DNA from: Phaeobacter sp. HF9A
GTDB taxonomy: Bacteria; Pseudomonadota; Alphaproteobacteria; Rhodobacterales; Rhodobacteraceae
Length of the DNA stretch: 64,000 nt
NCBI RefSeq assembly: GCF_011806385.1
Contig: NZ_JAATOX010000003.1
Span: forward strand, 1-64,000
Direction of reading: 5' to 3'
The notes under the pieces were generated by a model. The model had not been told where the DNA came from and ran no database searches. It saw only the letters and a list, made by a program, of their open reading frames with translations. Made by a program: the position numbers and the translations under genes. Positions 1 through 9,849 of the stretch are shown here, one piece after another (the stretch's first letter is position 1; every line of letters begins with the position of its first letter).

Positions 1-162
1 ATAACAATCACTTACACCCCGCTTCGGCGGGGTTGTTCGCGTTGCGACAAACGCACTGGAAGCACTACGGAAAAAAAACAGCGCCAAACCGCGATGTGGC
101 CGAAGGGCAAGAATCCAAGGCCCAAAGCATGAACTAAATAGTGACCGCTGCAAGTAAATCGG

Positions 163-187
163 CCGCCCCCGATGGGACGGCCGCGTT
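163..187 (-). terminator. Putative terminator of the RTX/cadherin-like gene
   Basis: Just beyond the stop codon of the leftward repeat-protein gene, a GC-rich hairpin reads on the minus strand with arms GGCCGTCCC and GGGGGCGGCC, followed by an AT-rich tail. The position and shape fit a factor-independent terminator, although the T tract is weak. A second small hairpin with a TTCG loop lies at about 16-33 and may end a gene outside the window. Confidence 0.5.
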
Positions 188-205
188 TTCGAGATGTTAT
201 TGGGG

Positions 206-3200
206 TCAGAGTACGATGTCGGTTGCGCCGTAGAGGGTGATGTCGACCGTTTCGACCGCAAGCCCGCCGTGCCCGTCAGTGACGGTGTAGACGAAGCTGT
301 CGGTCGCGGTCTGCCCTGTATTCAGATAGTCGAAAGCCGATGCATCGTAGGTGAAGCTGCCGTCCTGGTTATTGATGACCTCGCCCAAAGTCTCTGTGGT
401 GTCCAGCTCGAACACCAGCGTATCGCCATCGGGATCAAAGCTGCTGACATGGATGGTCCGCAACGGCGAGGGCTGTTCGATCACGGACGAGAACTGAACC
501 GATTGCACATCCAGATCGTCAACCGCGAAGACCGTGGTTTCGTAGTCCAGATCGTTGACGACGGCCTTGGCGCTGACGATGCGCCCGTCGCTCAGTTCGA
601 CATCATTGACCGCGATCGTGATGCGTTTCACCTCTTCGTTGTCTTCCGGGAAGGCGACGAAGGCGTCGTCTGTCAGGCTGAAGCTGCCACCATCAATGTC
701 GAGGATCTCGAAGCTATCGCTGTCCAGCTTGGTCTGCACCCCGTCGACAAAGAGATCGGCGCCGAAGGTCCAGCCCGTGTTGTTTGGGTTGGGGTGCACG
801 ATCAACCCGTTGCCGTTGCTCAGGTAGGCATCGGCAACCTGCTGTTCGCTATAGAGGTTCGAGAAGTCGCGCAGCACCGTTTGCGCCTGGTTCGTGTCGA
901 AATCATAGATGTACCAGCGCCCGGAATTGGGCATGTCGGTATAGCCGATCCCGGCGCTGCGCTGGATGTCGGCTGGCTCGGAAATGGACAGGCTGCTGGA
1001 CGTGGTTTGCGGCGCGTCGTTCAGCCCGTCCACCGTGACCGATACGGTTTCGGTGGCGGTGCTGCCCTGGCCGTCATCGACGGTGATATCGAAGCTGGCG
1101 GTCACGCTTTCGTTTGCGGCCAGCCCGGTGAACAGGCTGCCATCGGTGGCAAAGGTCCAATCCACGTTGCCGCCCTGCGCCGACGATGATGCGTCGGTGG
1201 CGATCGAGAACAGTGCTTCGACCGCGCTGGCATTGATGCCTGCGGTGTCGCCCGACAGGGCAAAGCCGGTCACGCTGGCGGTCTGCACATCCGACGTGTC
1301 AAGATCCGAGAACACGATCTGCCCCGAGGCTTCGGTCGCCGCGACCTGCGCGGCGATGGTCATGCCGGTGTAATAGTGGGTCTCGTCGCCTTCATCGGTG
1401 CCGAGGAAAACCGACAGACCATTTGCCGGGTCGAGATCGTCGCCTGCGCTCAGCGACCCGTTGACCGGGACATTGATCCCCATCGCATCCGACGCGCCGT
1501 CCAGATCATAGCTGAGGCTGTAGTCCTCGATCCGCGGCGAGGTGACGAAGGCGCTGTCGCTGCCTGAGGAGCCGGTCAGCACCGCCAGAGACCCGCTGGC
1601 CGAGGCGTCGTCGCTCAGCAGATAGACCCCGCCCTGTTCGCGGGTGAAGATCGACATGTGCCAGTCGCCATCGGTGAGGCCGATCATCGAGTCCTGATCG
1701 CCTGTGCCGTATCGGTAACCGCCCGTCAGGGTGATCGAAACCGTGTCGTCGGTGGTCAACTCGCCGGCTGCGAACAGGTCGATTTCGGTATGGATCACGC
1801 GGTAGCCATTGCCGGGCAGAACCCGCATGACGTCTTCGCCGCGATAGCTGATCAGATCGGCCGGGCCGCTGCCGGTGTAAAAGCTCAGCAGCTCTTGCGG
1901 GCTGAGGGTCATGGAGCGCGTGGTGCCTGCGCGCACTGTTGCGCTCAGGTCAGAGCTTGCGGCGTCGATTTCCACCGCATCGTTCTGGCCGGTGACGGTG
2001 ACAGTGACGGTTGCCGTGTCGGTGCTGCCCTGGCCGTCATCGACGGTGTAGCTGAAGGTCTCGGTTCCGGTTTCGCCGACGGCGAGCGCGTCGAAGGCGC
2101 CATTGGGGTCGTAGCTGAAGGTGCCGTCGCCATTGTTGGTGACAAGGCCCTGAACCCTGCTGTCGTCCACGGTCACGGTATGCGTGTCCGAGCGATCCAC
2201 ATCCGAATAGTCCGCACCGAGGGTCAGGGCCGGGCCGTCCTCGTCCGTGGCTGCGGCAAGATCCTGCGCTTCGGGTGCGTCGTTGACACCGTTGACGATG
2301 ATCTCGGCGCTGGCGGCGACGCCCTCGGGTGCGGCGAGCAGCGTGACGCCACCGATCTGCGGGGTCGTATAGGAGATGCCATTGCCCTGCGACACGCCGG
2401 GTATGGTGAAGCTGTGTACCATGTCACCGCAGTCTGCATCCGAGTAGGGGATTTCGACGGTGACCGTTTCATTGGTCATGTCGCCCCCCACCAAGACATA
2501 GCGGGCCGGAACCTCCAGCGAATCCACGGTGGTCGGGCCGGTGTAGCTGCCCAGCGACACGCCGTCGACGCCCACGGTGGACACCACGCCATCGTGAATG
2601 GCACGCGGGCTGATCCCGACGCCTGTGCTGTTGCCGTCGATCACCACCAAGGTGCCGTTCTCCACGCCGGCAACGGCGATGGCTTGTTCCGCGGTTGCGA
2701 CAGACGGGCTGCGCTTGACGCGGATCAGGGTGCCGGTGTCATTGTCGGCGATGAAGAAGGTGCCGGCGTTGTCCAGCGTCTCGGCACCGGAGGTTCCCTC
2801 ATAGGCCCGGTCGGCTTCGAACACGTCGTATGCGACGGTGACCGTCGCGCTTTCGCCTGCGGCAAGGTCATCGAACTGGCCGGGGTCCAGCGTCAGCGTG
2901 CCGGTGGTTTCATCAACCGAGACCAAGAGGGACCGCCCGTCCGACGCGGTGGCCGAGCTGTTTGCGATGGCGAGCGTATCGCCTTCGATGTCGGAGGCAT
3001 TGGCGAGCAGGTCAAGGGTGAGCGGCGCATCGGCCTCGGTGACACTGGCGGTGACGGTGCCGGAAACCACGGGCGCATCATTGGTGCCGGTGATGGTGAC
3101 CACAACGGATTGCGTCGAGCTGCCGCCATTGCCGTCGTCCACCGTGTAGGTGAAGGTGTCGGTTGCGGTCTCATGGCAGCCAAGCGCCTCGAAGGCGCCA

Positions 3201-4459
3201 TTGGGGTCATAGCTGAAGGTGCCATCGCCATTGTCGGTCACCGCGCCAAGCGTGCCGGTGGTATCAACGCTGAACGTGTGGCTGTCCGAGCCGTCCACGT
3301 CAGAGAAATCGGCGGCAAGGGTGATGGCGGACCCCTCTTCGCCGGTCGAGCCGCTGATCGCCGCGACGATGGGCGCATCGTTCTGGCCCTGGATCGTGAC
3401 GGTGACGGTTTCCGTATCGGTGCCGCCATTGCCGTCATCGACGGTGAAGGTGAAGCTATCGGTGGTGCTCTCGCCCGGGGCGAGCGTTTCGAAGGCGCTG
3501 TTGGGGTCGTAGCTGAAGGTGCCATCCCCATTGTCGATGACAGCCCCGAGCGTGCCGGTGGTATCGACCGTGACGGTATGCGTATCGGTCGCGTCAACGT
3601 CCGTATAGGCGGCGGCGATGGCGACGGCGGGGCCGTCTTCGAGCGCGGTGGCCGTGACGGCTCTCGCGACCGGGGTATCGTTCACACCTTCGATGGTGAC
3701 CGTATAAGTCAGCGTCGTGGTGCCGCCCTGACCGTCGGACAGTTCGATGGTCACGGTCTCGGTGGCGATTTCCCCAGCGCCCAGCGTTTCATAGGCATTG
3801 CCGGGATCGACGGTCACGACCAGACCGCTGCTGCTGCCCGTTGTGGCGTCTTGCTGTGCCGTGGTCTGCGCAACGCTGACGGACCCGCCGCCGGTGATGG
3901 CAGAGGAGGTGACGGAGACGGTGCCACCTTCGAGATCGTAGACATCCAGCGCGAAATCGAAGGCGCCGTCTTCGTTGCCGGTCAGCCCGTCGCCGCGCAG
4001 CTGCGCCAGCGGTGCATTGTTGCCGCCCAGGCCAAAGCTTGCATCCGCGAATTGCAGCGTCTCGAAACGGTGCAGGAAGTCGTGGCCATCAGGGCCAGAG
4101 ACAAGCAGCCAGGGGCCACAACCCACAGGTTTGATGGTGTAGTCGAGAAAGGATCCCGAGAAGACCGCCGTATCGCTGCCGCGTCCACCGTACAGGATAT
4201 CATTGCCGCCGCCGCCGGTGACGGTGTCATCGCCCGATCCGGCGAATAGCATGTCGCGGTAGCGCGAGCCGATGATCGAATCATCGCCGTTGCGGGTGTG
4301 GGCGATCACGCCGTGACCCCGGTCGGAATAATCGCGGTTCTGGTCCCAATGATGGTTGCGGTGGTCGTCACGATCGTGACCGCGACCGCCACTGTTTCCC
4401 TTGTCTCCGTCATCGTGTTTGTTGCGGCGATCAGAGGTCTTAGATGAGTTCGATCTCAT
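206..4459 (-). CDS. Large RTX / cadherin-like (VCBS-type) repeat protein
   Basis: This is a 1417-residue protein, probably secreted and adhesive. After a charged, His/Asp/Arg-rich leader of about 60 residues come nonapeptide calcium-binding repeats (GSGDDTVTGG, GGGNDILYGG). These are followed by about eight cadherin/VCBS-like domains, each ending in NDAP or a close variant and carrying the NGDGTFSYDP core. I chose the ATG at 4459 because AAAGGA lies at ribosome-binding distance; a longer reading to 4693 would run into the divergent MFS gene. The RTX repeats sit at the N-terminus, whereas in typical RTX adhesins they are C-terminal near the type I secretion signal. No type I secretion genes are in the window. 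Family assignment is firm; the ligand and export route are unknown. Confidence 0.88.
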   Translation of the reverse strand: MRSNSSKTSDRRNKHDDGDKGNSGGRGHDRDDHRNHHWDQNRDYSDRGHGVIAHTRNGDDSIIGSRYRDMLFAGSGDDTVTGGGGNDILYGGRGSDTAVFSGSFLDYTIKPVGCGPWLLVSGPDGHDFLHRFETLQFADASFGLGGNNAPLAQLRGDGLTGNEDGAFDFALDVYDLEGGTVSVTSSAITGGGSVSVAQTTAQQDATTGSSSGLVVTVDPGNAYETLGAGEIATETVTIELSDGQGGTTTLTYTVTIEGVNDTPVARAVTATALEDGPAVAIAAAYTDVDATDTHTVTVDTTGTLGAVIDNGDGTFSYDPNSAFETLAPGESTTDSFTFTVDDGNGGTDTETVTVTIQGQNDAPIVAAISGSTGEEGSAITLAADFSDVDGSDSHTFSVDTTGTLGAVTDNGDGTFSYDPNGAFEALGCHETATDTFTYTVDDGNGGSSTQSVVVTITGTNDAPVVSGTVTASVTEADAPLTLDLLANASDIEGDTLAIANSSATASDGRSLLVSVDETTGTLTLDPGQFDDLAAGESATVTVAYDVFEADRAYEGTSGAETLDNAGTFFIADNDTGTLIRVKRSPSVATAEQAIAVAGVENGTLVVIDGNSTGVGISPRAIHDGVVSTVGVDGVSLGSYTGPTTVDSLEVPARYVLVGGDMTNETVTVEIPYSDADCGDMVHSFTIPGVSQGNGISYTTPQIGGVTLLAAPEGVAASAEIIVNGVNDAPEAQDLAAATDEDGPALTLGADYSDVDRSDTHTVTVDDSRVQGLVTNNGDGTFSYDPNGAFDALAVGETGTETFSYTVDDGQGSTDTATVTVTVTGQNDAVEIDAASSDLSATVRAGTTRSMTLSPQELLSFYTGSGPADLISYRGEDVMRVLPGNGYRVIHTEIDLFAAGELTTDDTVSITLTGGYRYGTGDQDSMIGLTDGDWHMSIFTREQGGVYLLSDDASASGSLAVLTGSSGSDSAFVTSPRIEDYSLSYDLDGASDAMGINVPVNGSLSAGDDLDPANGLSVFLGTDEGDETHYYTGMTIAAQVAATEASGQIVFSDLDTSDVQTASVTGFALSGDTAGINASAVEALFSIATDASSSAQGGNVDWTFATDGSLFTGLAANESVTASFDITVDDGQGSTATETVSVTVDGLNDAPQTTSSSLSISEPADIQRSAGIGYTDMPNSGRWYIYDFDTNQAQTVLRDFSNLYSEQQVADAYLSNGNGLIVHPNPNNTGWTFGADLFVDGVQTKLDSDSFEILDIDGGSFSLTDDAFVAFPEDNEEVKRITIAVNDVELSDGRIVSAKAVVNDLDYETTVFAVDDLDVQSVQFSSVIEQPSPLRTIHVSSFDPDGDTLVFELDTTETLGEVINNQDGSFTYDASAFDYLNTGQTATDSFVYTVTDGHGGLAVETVDITLYGATDIVL

Positions 4460-4683
4460 GGAACAATCCTTTGGTACGCTTGAAGAGTTTTTCCAGCAAA
4501 ATCCGCAACTTAAAATTGTATCGCGTTTTTTGTTTCTTAACGTATCGTAAGGAAAGCCCCCCCGGCCCAACAATCGCCCGAATGGGTGAATGTGACGCTG
4601 GGCGGGGTGAGGTAGGGTCGGCGACACATTCGTCTTTGGGCGACCCGCAAGGGCGCGGTTGGGGCAGACGAGGAGCGCACACA

Positions 4684-5982
4684 ATGGCGTCACGCCGTAT
4701 TATGACCGTCTGGCAGGTGCTGGGCTATGGGCTGCTGACCACGCCGCTGGCGCTGACGGGCTTTGCGTTGGTGATCTACGTTCCGACGTTCTATGCCGTG
4801 GATGTCGGGCTTGGGCTGGGCGCGGTGGGGGCCGTGTTTGTGGCCGGTCGGCTGCTGGATGTGGTGAGCGATCCCTTGATCGGCCACCTGAGCGACCGAA
4901 CCCGGCATCGCGCGGGGCCGCGGCTGGTGTGGATCGTGGCGGGGCTGCCGGGGTTCATCGCGGCGACATGGCTCTTGCTGAACCCGCCCGAAGGCGCGGG
5001 GCTGGGCTATCTGGTGGCGGTCAGCGCGCTGTTTTTCCTGTTCTACACGGTGGTGGATGTGCCCTATTCCGCCATCGGAATCGAGATTTCCCCCGATGTG
5101 CATGAACGGTCCTACCTGGCGGGTGCAAAGGCGTTGTTCCAGGTGCTTGGCGCGCTTGTCGCCTCCATCGTGCCGGTTGCGCTGGCCGCCGGGATGGGCG
5201 TGTCGCTGCGGATGATCGCGATTGTCGCGGTGGCGTTGGCGGTGCTGGGCGTTGCGTTGCTGGTGATGGTGCTGCCGCCTGCGCCCGCTTTGGTTGCAGC
5301 GCGGGGGCCTTTGCTGGAGGGATGGCGGGCGGTGCTGAACAACCGGTCATTCCGAAGGCTGGCGGCGGCGTTCTTCATCGTACAGGCCGCCAATGCGCTG
5401 ACCGCAGGGCTGATGGTGCTGTTCCTGACCCATGTGATCGGAGCCCCGGATCTGGTGGGGCAGATGTTCTTGCTGGTCTTTGCCGCCACCGCAGTGTTCC
5501 TGCCGCTTTGGATCAGCCTGTCGCGCTGGCGGTCGAAGCGGTTTGCCTGGGGGGCGTCGGTGGTGTTCGCCGCGGCGATGCTGGGCTTTGCGCTGACGCT
5601 GGGTCCGGGGCAGGTGATGGCGGCTGCGGTGTTCAGTACGGCGCTTGGCGCGGTCTTCGGCGCGGATGCGGTGATGCCGACCTCGATGCTGGCCGATATC
5701 GTGTCGGATGAGGCCCAGAGCGGCGACGCCCCCCGCGCGGCGAGCTTTCTGGCGGTCAAGAATGCGGTGTCAAAGCTGACCTTTGTGGTGCCTATGGGGC
5801 TGGCGTTCCCGGTGCTGGGGCTGGTGGGGTTCGACAAGGCCGGACCAAATGACGCCTACGCATTGGGATGGCTTGCGCTGTTCTACGCGGGCCTGCCACT
5901 GGGGCTGCGCCTGCTGGCCTTTATGATGATCCTGAGGCTGCCCGTGGCGGCAGTGTCCGAGACCCCGGCCGCTGCGGCGTGA
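4684..5982 (+). CDS. MFS transporter of the glycoside-pentoside-hexuronide (MelB-like) type
   Basis: This 432-residue integral inner-membrane protein has about twelve hydrophobic segments. The loop after TM2 carries DPLIGHLSDRTR, and a later segment reads VDVPYSAIGIEIS; both are hallmarks of the GPH cation symporter family. The ATG at 4684 follows GAGGAG by a few bases, so an in-frame start upstream at 4444 is unlikely. The gene diverges from the RTX gene and lies 19 bp before the histidine kinase gene, so it may be cotranscribed with it. The substrate cannot be read from sequence; sugars or related organic acids are typical. Confidence 0.85.
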   Translation: MASRRIMTVWQVLGYGLLTTPLALTGFALVIYVPTFYAVDVGLGLGAVGAVFVAGRLLDVVSDPLIGHLSDRTRHRAGPRLVWIVAGLPGFIAATWLLLNPPEGAGLGYLVAVSALFFLFYTVVDVPYSAIGIEISPDVHERSYLAGAKALFQVLGALVASIVPVALAAGMGVSLRMIAIVAVALAVLGVALLVMVLPPAPALVAARGPLLEGWRAVLNNRSFRRLAAAFFIVQAANALTAGLMVLFLTHVIGAPDLVGQMFLLVFAATAVFLPLWISLSRWRSKRFAWGASVVFAAAMLGFALTLGPGQVMAAAVFSTALGAVFGADAVMPTSMLADIVSDEAQSGDAPRAASFLAVKNAVSKLTFVVPMGLAFPVLGLVGFDKAGPNDAYALGWLALFYAGLPLGLRLLAFMMILRLPVAAVSETPAAAA

Positions 5983-6001
5983 CGGGGCAGGTGAATCCAG
6001 C

Positions 6002-7729
6002 ATGAGCAAAGCCAACCCCTTTGATCTGTTTGATCTGTCGGATGTGCTGACAGAGGAAGCCCGCCAGCTGCGCGCGCGGGCCTGGGGGTCGGCGCGGATG
6101 GTTGGCTGGGTGATCCTGTTCGGAGCCATTCTGTTGGTGCTGAGCGGAAACCACCGCGACGCGGCGCTTTGGGTCGCTGTGGCCGGAGGCATGGTCGGGG
6201 TGACATTGCTATATGCCTATCGCATCTGGCCCGACGGCATCGCGGACGGGCAGGCGCAGGCCTATCTGCGTGGCCATGTTGTTGTGAGCGCCTGTACCGG
6301 GCTCGTCTGGGGTGGTTTCGCCATCTACATGGTGGCGGGCGGGGGCGAGGCGGAGATTTATGTCTCGGCGGTCTTCCTGTCGTCGATCACCACCGGAGGC
6401 GCCATGTCCGGCACGGTCTACCGGCCTGGTTACCTGGCGTTGGCGACTGCGGCGCTGATCCCGTTCGGCACCTATCTGATGGTCTTTGGCGAAGGATACC
6501 CAAGGGCTTATGGCCTGTTCGCCTATCTCTATTTCGCCTTCTGCTATATCACCAACGAACAGGCCAGCGCGCGGACGCGGCGGGCAATCATGTCAGATCT
6601 TGGCCGCGCCGCCTCGCAGGAGATTATCGACCAGGGTGTGATCATCGCCCGGCTCAACGACGAGAAGAAGCGGTTCATGGCTGCGATCAGCCACGACATG
6701 ACCCAGCCGGTGATTGCGCAACAGCATCTGTTGGCGCATCTCGAAAGACCGGACGCAACGCCCGAAGAAATTTCAGCGCTGGCCGGGATTCGGCAGGCGC
6801 TGAACAGTCAGAAGTATCTGCTGGATGAGCTGATCACCTATGCGCGGCTGGACACATTGGCAGCGACCGCCGCGCCCGAGTTGATCGACACGGGCGTCTT
6901 GCTGGACACGCTCTGCGCGGAATTCACCCTGCGGGCCGAGGCACGCGGCCTCACGCTGGTGACCCGGAGCGACTGCGCGACCATCATCTCGACGCGTCAC
7001 ATCCTGCTGCGCATTCTGCGTAATCTGTTGAGCAACGCAGTGAAATATGCCGATGAGGGCAGCGCGGTCGAGATCACCATGACGCGGGACGCCTCGGGGC
7101 GGATCGCAATTGCGGTCGCCAATTGGGGACCGGAGATCGCTTTGGCGGATCGCGGGCGCATCTTCGACGAATACGTGCGCCTGTCGGACGGGGCCGACCA
7201 GCCTGGGCTTGGACTGGGCCTGACGATCACGCGCAGTCTGGTCGCGCAGATCGAGGGCCAGATCGCGCTGGTTTCGGGCGGCGGCAAGACGGTGTTTACC
7301 GTGAGTATTCCCGAACGCCCGGTCGCGCCCGCGGTTCTGGATGAGGCGCCTTTTGTTCTGTTTGTCGGGCAATCCGAGGATCCGTTGCTTGGCAGCTATA
7401 GCGAGATGCTGTCGATCTGGATGTGGCGCTTTGCCCATGCGGATAGCGAACACGGGGCGCAGCGGCTGATCCGGCTGATGGGGGCACGGCCTGATGTTGC
7501 GGTGCTGGACATGCCCCGAGATGCGGCCCCCGATGTGCCCATTGACGGGCCCGCAAAGGGCGAGGCTGTGCCTGTGCCGGATGGGCTGGCGATGGCCGAG
7601 AGGATCGAACGCGCGCTGGGCATTCCGGTGTTGACCATCGACCGAAGCGGCGCAGCGATCACGTCCAGCCTGAGCGCGCCGTTTTCGCCGCAGCTCTTGC
7701 GGCAGCGGATCGAGGCATTGCTGGTCTAG
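6002..7729 (+). CDS. Membrane sensor histidine kinase with a degenerate C-terminal receiver-like domain
   Basis: This 575-residue protein begins with about six transmembrane segments (residues 33-185). The dimerization and phosphoacceptor motif is AISHDMTQPV with His231, followed by the N box NLLSNAVKYA (341-350) and the G2 box GLGLGL. The G1 box reads NWGPEI instead of DNGPGI, so the ATP lid is altered. The last 130 residues resemble a receiver domain (VLDMP as the acceptor strand) but lack a clear acidic pair. The neighbouring convergent NarL-type regulator is the likely partner. The N-terminus resembles an integral-membrane sensor; no signal can be assigned. Confidence 0.88.
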   Translation: MSKANPFDLFDLSDVLTEEARQLRARAWGSARMVGWVILFGAILLVLSGNHRDAALWVAVAGGMVGVTLLYAYRIWPDGIADGQAQAYLRGHVVVSACTGLVWGGFAIYMVAGGGEAEIYVSAVFLSSITTGGAMSGTVYRPGYLALATAALIPFGTYLMVFGEGYPRAYGLFAYLYFAFCYITNEQASARTRRAIMSDLGRAASQEIIDQGVIIARLNDEKKRFMAAISHDMTQPVIAQQHLLAHLERPDATPEEISALAGIRQALNSQKYLLDELITYARLDTLAATAAPELIDTGVLLDTLCAEFTLRAEARGLTLVTRSDCATIISTRHILLRILRNLLSNAVKYADEGSAVEITMTRDASGRIAIAVANWGPEIALADRGRIFDEYVRLSDGADQPGLGLGLTITRSLVAQIEGQIALVSGGGKTVFTVSIPERPVAPAVLDEAPFVLFVGQSEDPLLGSYSEMLSIWMWRFAHADSEHGAQRLIRLMGARPDVAVLDMPRDAAPDVPIDGPAKGEAVPVPDGLAMAERIERALGIPVLTIDRSGAAITSSLSAPFSPQLLRQRIEALLV

Positions 7730-7730
7730 G

Positions 7731-8378
7731 TTAGATAAGGCTCAATTCGCGCGCGCGCCGGGCCGCCGCGGTGCGCGATTTGACACCCAGCTCCCGGTAG
7801 ATTGCCTGAAGATGCGTCTTGACGGTGTTTTCGCTGATGAACAGCGCGTCCGAGATTTGCCGGTTGGAATGCCCCTCGGCGATAAGTTCCAGCACGCGGG
7901 TTTGTTTTGGGCCAAGTTGCGGCACGATGGACGCATCGCTTTCGGCCAGCCGCAGCGACATATCACGCGGGCTGGGGCGTTTGGCTGCATGCGCCTCGCG
8001 GATCGCGTCCAGCAGGGTTTCGGGATCGGCGGATTTGTGCAGGAAACGAAATGCCCCGAGTCGCTCACTGCTTTCGCGGGTCAACCCATCCTCGGATGCG
8101 GTCAGGATGATGCAATGCGCGGTCATCCCCCGCGACCGCACCGCCGTGATCAACGCCAGCCCATTCAGATCGCGCATGGTCAGGTCGGTCACGATCACGT
8201 CAAAGCGTTTGCCCGCTTCCAGCGCCTCCAGCAGATCGAGCCCGCTCTCGAAACACTGGCAGTGCATCGTGCCATCAGGGCCGTTCAGCAAGCGGTCAAG
8301 CCCTGCGAGAAACAGCTTGTGGTCATCGACAGCCGCTACGCGGATCGCTGATTGAGGCAGGTTCGCGGCAGGGGCCAT
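7731..8378 (-). CDS. NarL/LuxR-type response regulator
   Basis: This 215-residue two-domain regulator has a receiver with acidic pair Asp18-Asp19, phosphoacceptor Asp65 (VTDLTMRD), the TAS switch region and Lys115. A LuxR-type helix-turn-helix follows (about 155-215; NRQISDALFISENTVKTH). The gene ends 1 bp from the end of the histidine kinase gene on the opposite strand, so the two are convergent. Pairing with that kinase is inferred from position. Target genes are unknown. Confidence 0.9.
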   Translation of the reverse strand: MAPAANLPQSAIRVAAVDDHKLFLAGLDRLLNGPDGTMHCQCFESGLDLLEALEAGKRFDVIVTDLTMRDLNGLALITAVRSRGMTAHCIILTASEDGLTRESSERLGAFRFLHKSADPETLLDAIREAHAAKRPSPRDMSLRLAESDASIVPQLGPKQTRVLELIAEGHSNRQISDALFISENTVKTHLQAIYRELGVKSRTAAARRARELSLI

Positions 8379-8618
8379 TCAGAGTTCTTGCGTCCAGAGT
8401 GGTGTTGGCCGCGACCTTACGTCATGAACGGTGAAGAGCGTGCCATCCGCGTTCAAATTTCCAGAAAACGTGCGGCAATAACACAACAATGCGGATTTCA
8501 AGATGTGTCCGCCGCGCGTGTTTCGCCGATGCGTTGTTTTCTGGGCGGTGTCTGGCGGGTGGCCCGGCGCCGAATCTTTCCTCTGTGAAGAGGCGCGGCA
8601 CAGCTGCCCTGCGGGGGG

Positions 8619-9803
8619 CTAGGGCGTTGACATCACCGTCTTTGCGGCGCGGATCAGCCAGCCGATATCCTCGGTGCCGAGGCGTGCGACATTGACCCGG
8701 CCGCCTTTGACGACATGAATGCCGTGATCACGGGTCAGGGCGGTTTCCTGGCTTTCGGTGAGCGGCAGCAAGGAGAACATGCCGGACTGACTGGCGAGGT
8801 AGCCAAGAGCCTGCGAGCTAAACGCCTGCATTTCGGTCTGCACGATATCCGCGCGAACCTGGGCCACGCGGGCGCGCATCTGGTCGAGTTCTTGCAGCCA
8901 GAGCGTCTTGAGCTCTGGATCCTGCAAGATCGTGCGCACCACGGATGGTCCATGATCGGGCGCATGCGAGGCCCCCGAACGCACGATGGCCGATATCGCC
9001 CGGTGCATGCGCTCCCGGTCTGCCGCGCGGGTCTTGACGAACAGTGCCCCAGCGCGGTCGCGATAAATGCCAAAGGATTTGGACAGGGTGACGCAGACGA
9101 TACATTCGGGGAAACGCGCGGCGATCTTGCGGGCCATGGCGCAATCCGCCTCGAAGCTCTGCGCAAAGCCGAGATAGGCAAGGTCGATCCAGGGCACGAT
9201 GCCCCGGGCTTCCAGCAGGTCGAGCAGCGCGTCGAACTGTTCCACCGTCATATCTGCGCCGGTGGGGTTGTGGCAGATGCCCTGCATCAGGAACACATCA
9301 CCGGATTTGGCGGCAGCGAGCCCGTCGAGCATCTGATCAAAGGTGATCGCGCGCCGGATCGGGTCGTAATAGGGAACCTGGCTGAAGCGCGCGCCGGCGG
9401 CGGTCAGGATCGGGATGTAGTTGCCGTAGGTCGGCGTTTGCAGCCAGACGGAGGGGGCCTTCGGCATCTGGGCCAGAAGATCCGCCATGACCCGCAGCGC
9501 CACCGCCCCGCCCGCGGTCTGGGCTGCGACCCAGTCGGCGCCCCAAGTGTCGCCCAGGATGGCCTGTCCCAATAGGGCGCAATAGTCGGGATCGCCGGTC
9601 AGGGCGACATAGGATTTGGTCAACTGTGTATCGACCAGGCGCTGTTCGGCTGCCTTGACCGCCTGGAGCACCGGGGTCTTGCCCTGCGCATCCTGATAGA
9701 TCCCAACCGTGAGGTTCAGCTTGTCCGTGCGGGGGTCCTGCGCGAAATAATCCGCGCCGATCATGATCGGATCGACGGGGTAGTCCTCAAGCGTTTCAAA
9801 CAT
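8619..9803 (-). CDS. Class I aromatic/aspartate aminotransferase
   Basis: This 394-residue PLP enzyme of the AspC/TyrB family transfers an amino group between an aromatic or acidic amino acid and a 2-oxoacid. The PLP lysine is Lys242 (TLSKSFGIYRDRAG). Asn179 lies in HNPTG, and Asp207 in WIDLAYLGF binds the pyridine nitrogen. The length is normal for the family, and no signal peptide is visible, so it is cytosolic. It is transcribed alone. Substrate preference (tyrosine/phenylalanine versus aspartate) cannot be fixed from sequence. Confidence 0.88.
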   Translation of the reverse strand: MFETLEDYPVDPIMIGADYFAQDPRTDKLNLTVGIYQDAQGKTPVLQAVKAAEQRLVDTQLTKSYVALTGDPDYCALLGQAILGDTWGADWVAAQTAGGAVALRVMADLLAQMPKAPSVWLQTPTYGNYIPILTAAGARFSQVPYYDPIRRAITFDQMLDGLAAAKSGDVFLMQGICHNPTGADMTVEQFDALLDLLEARGIVPWIDLAYLGFAQSFEADCAMARKIAARFPECIVCVTLSKSFGIYRDRAGALFVKTRAADRERMHRAISAIVRSGASHAPDHGPSVVRTILQDPELKTLWLQELDQMRARVAQVRADIVQTEMQAFSSQALGYLASQSGMFSLLPLTESQETALTRDHGIHVVKGGRVNVARLGTEDIGWLIRAAKTVMSTP

Positions 9804-9849
9804 GGCTTCGCCCTTTCCCAGGTCGCCTGCGCGTCGCTGGATTTATGTC

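Noticed and set aside
1658-4249. 863-codon open frame on the plus strand opposite the RTX/cadherin-like gene
   Set aside because: It is the antisense image of a repetitive GC-rich gene. Its repeated Gly/Asp/Val pattern reflects the cadherin repeats, not a protein.
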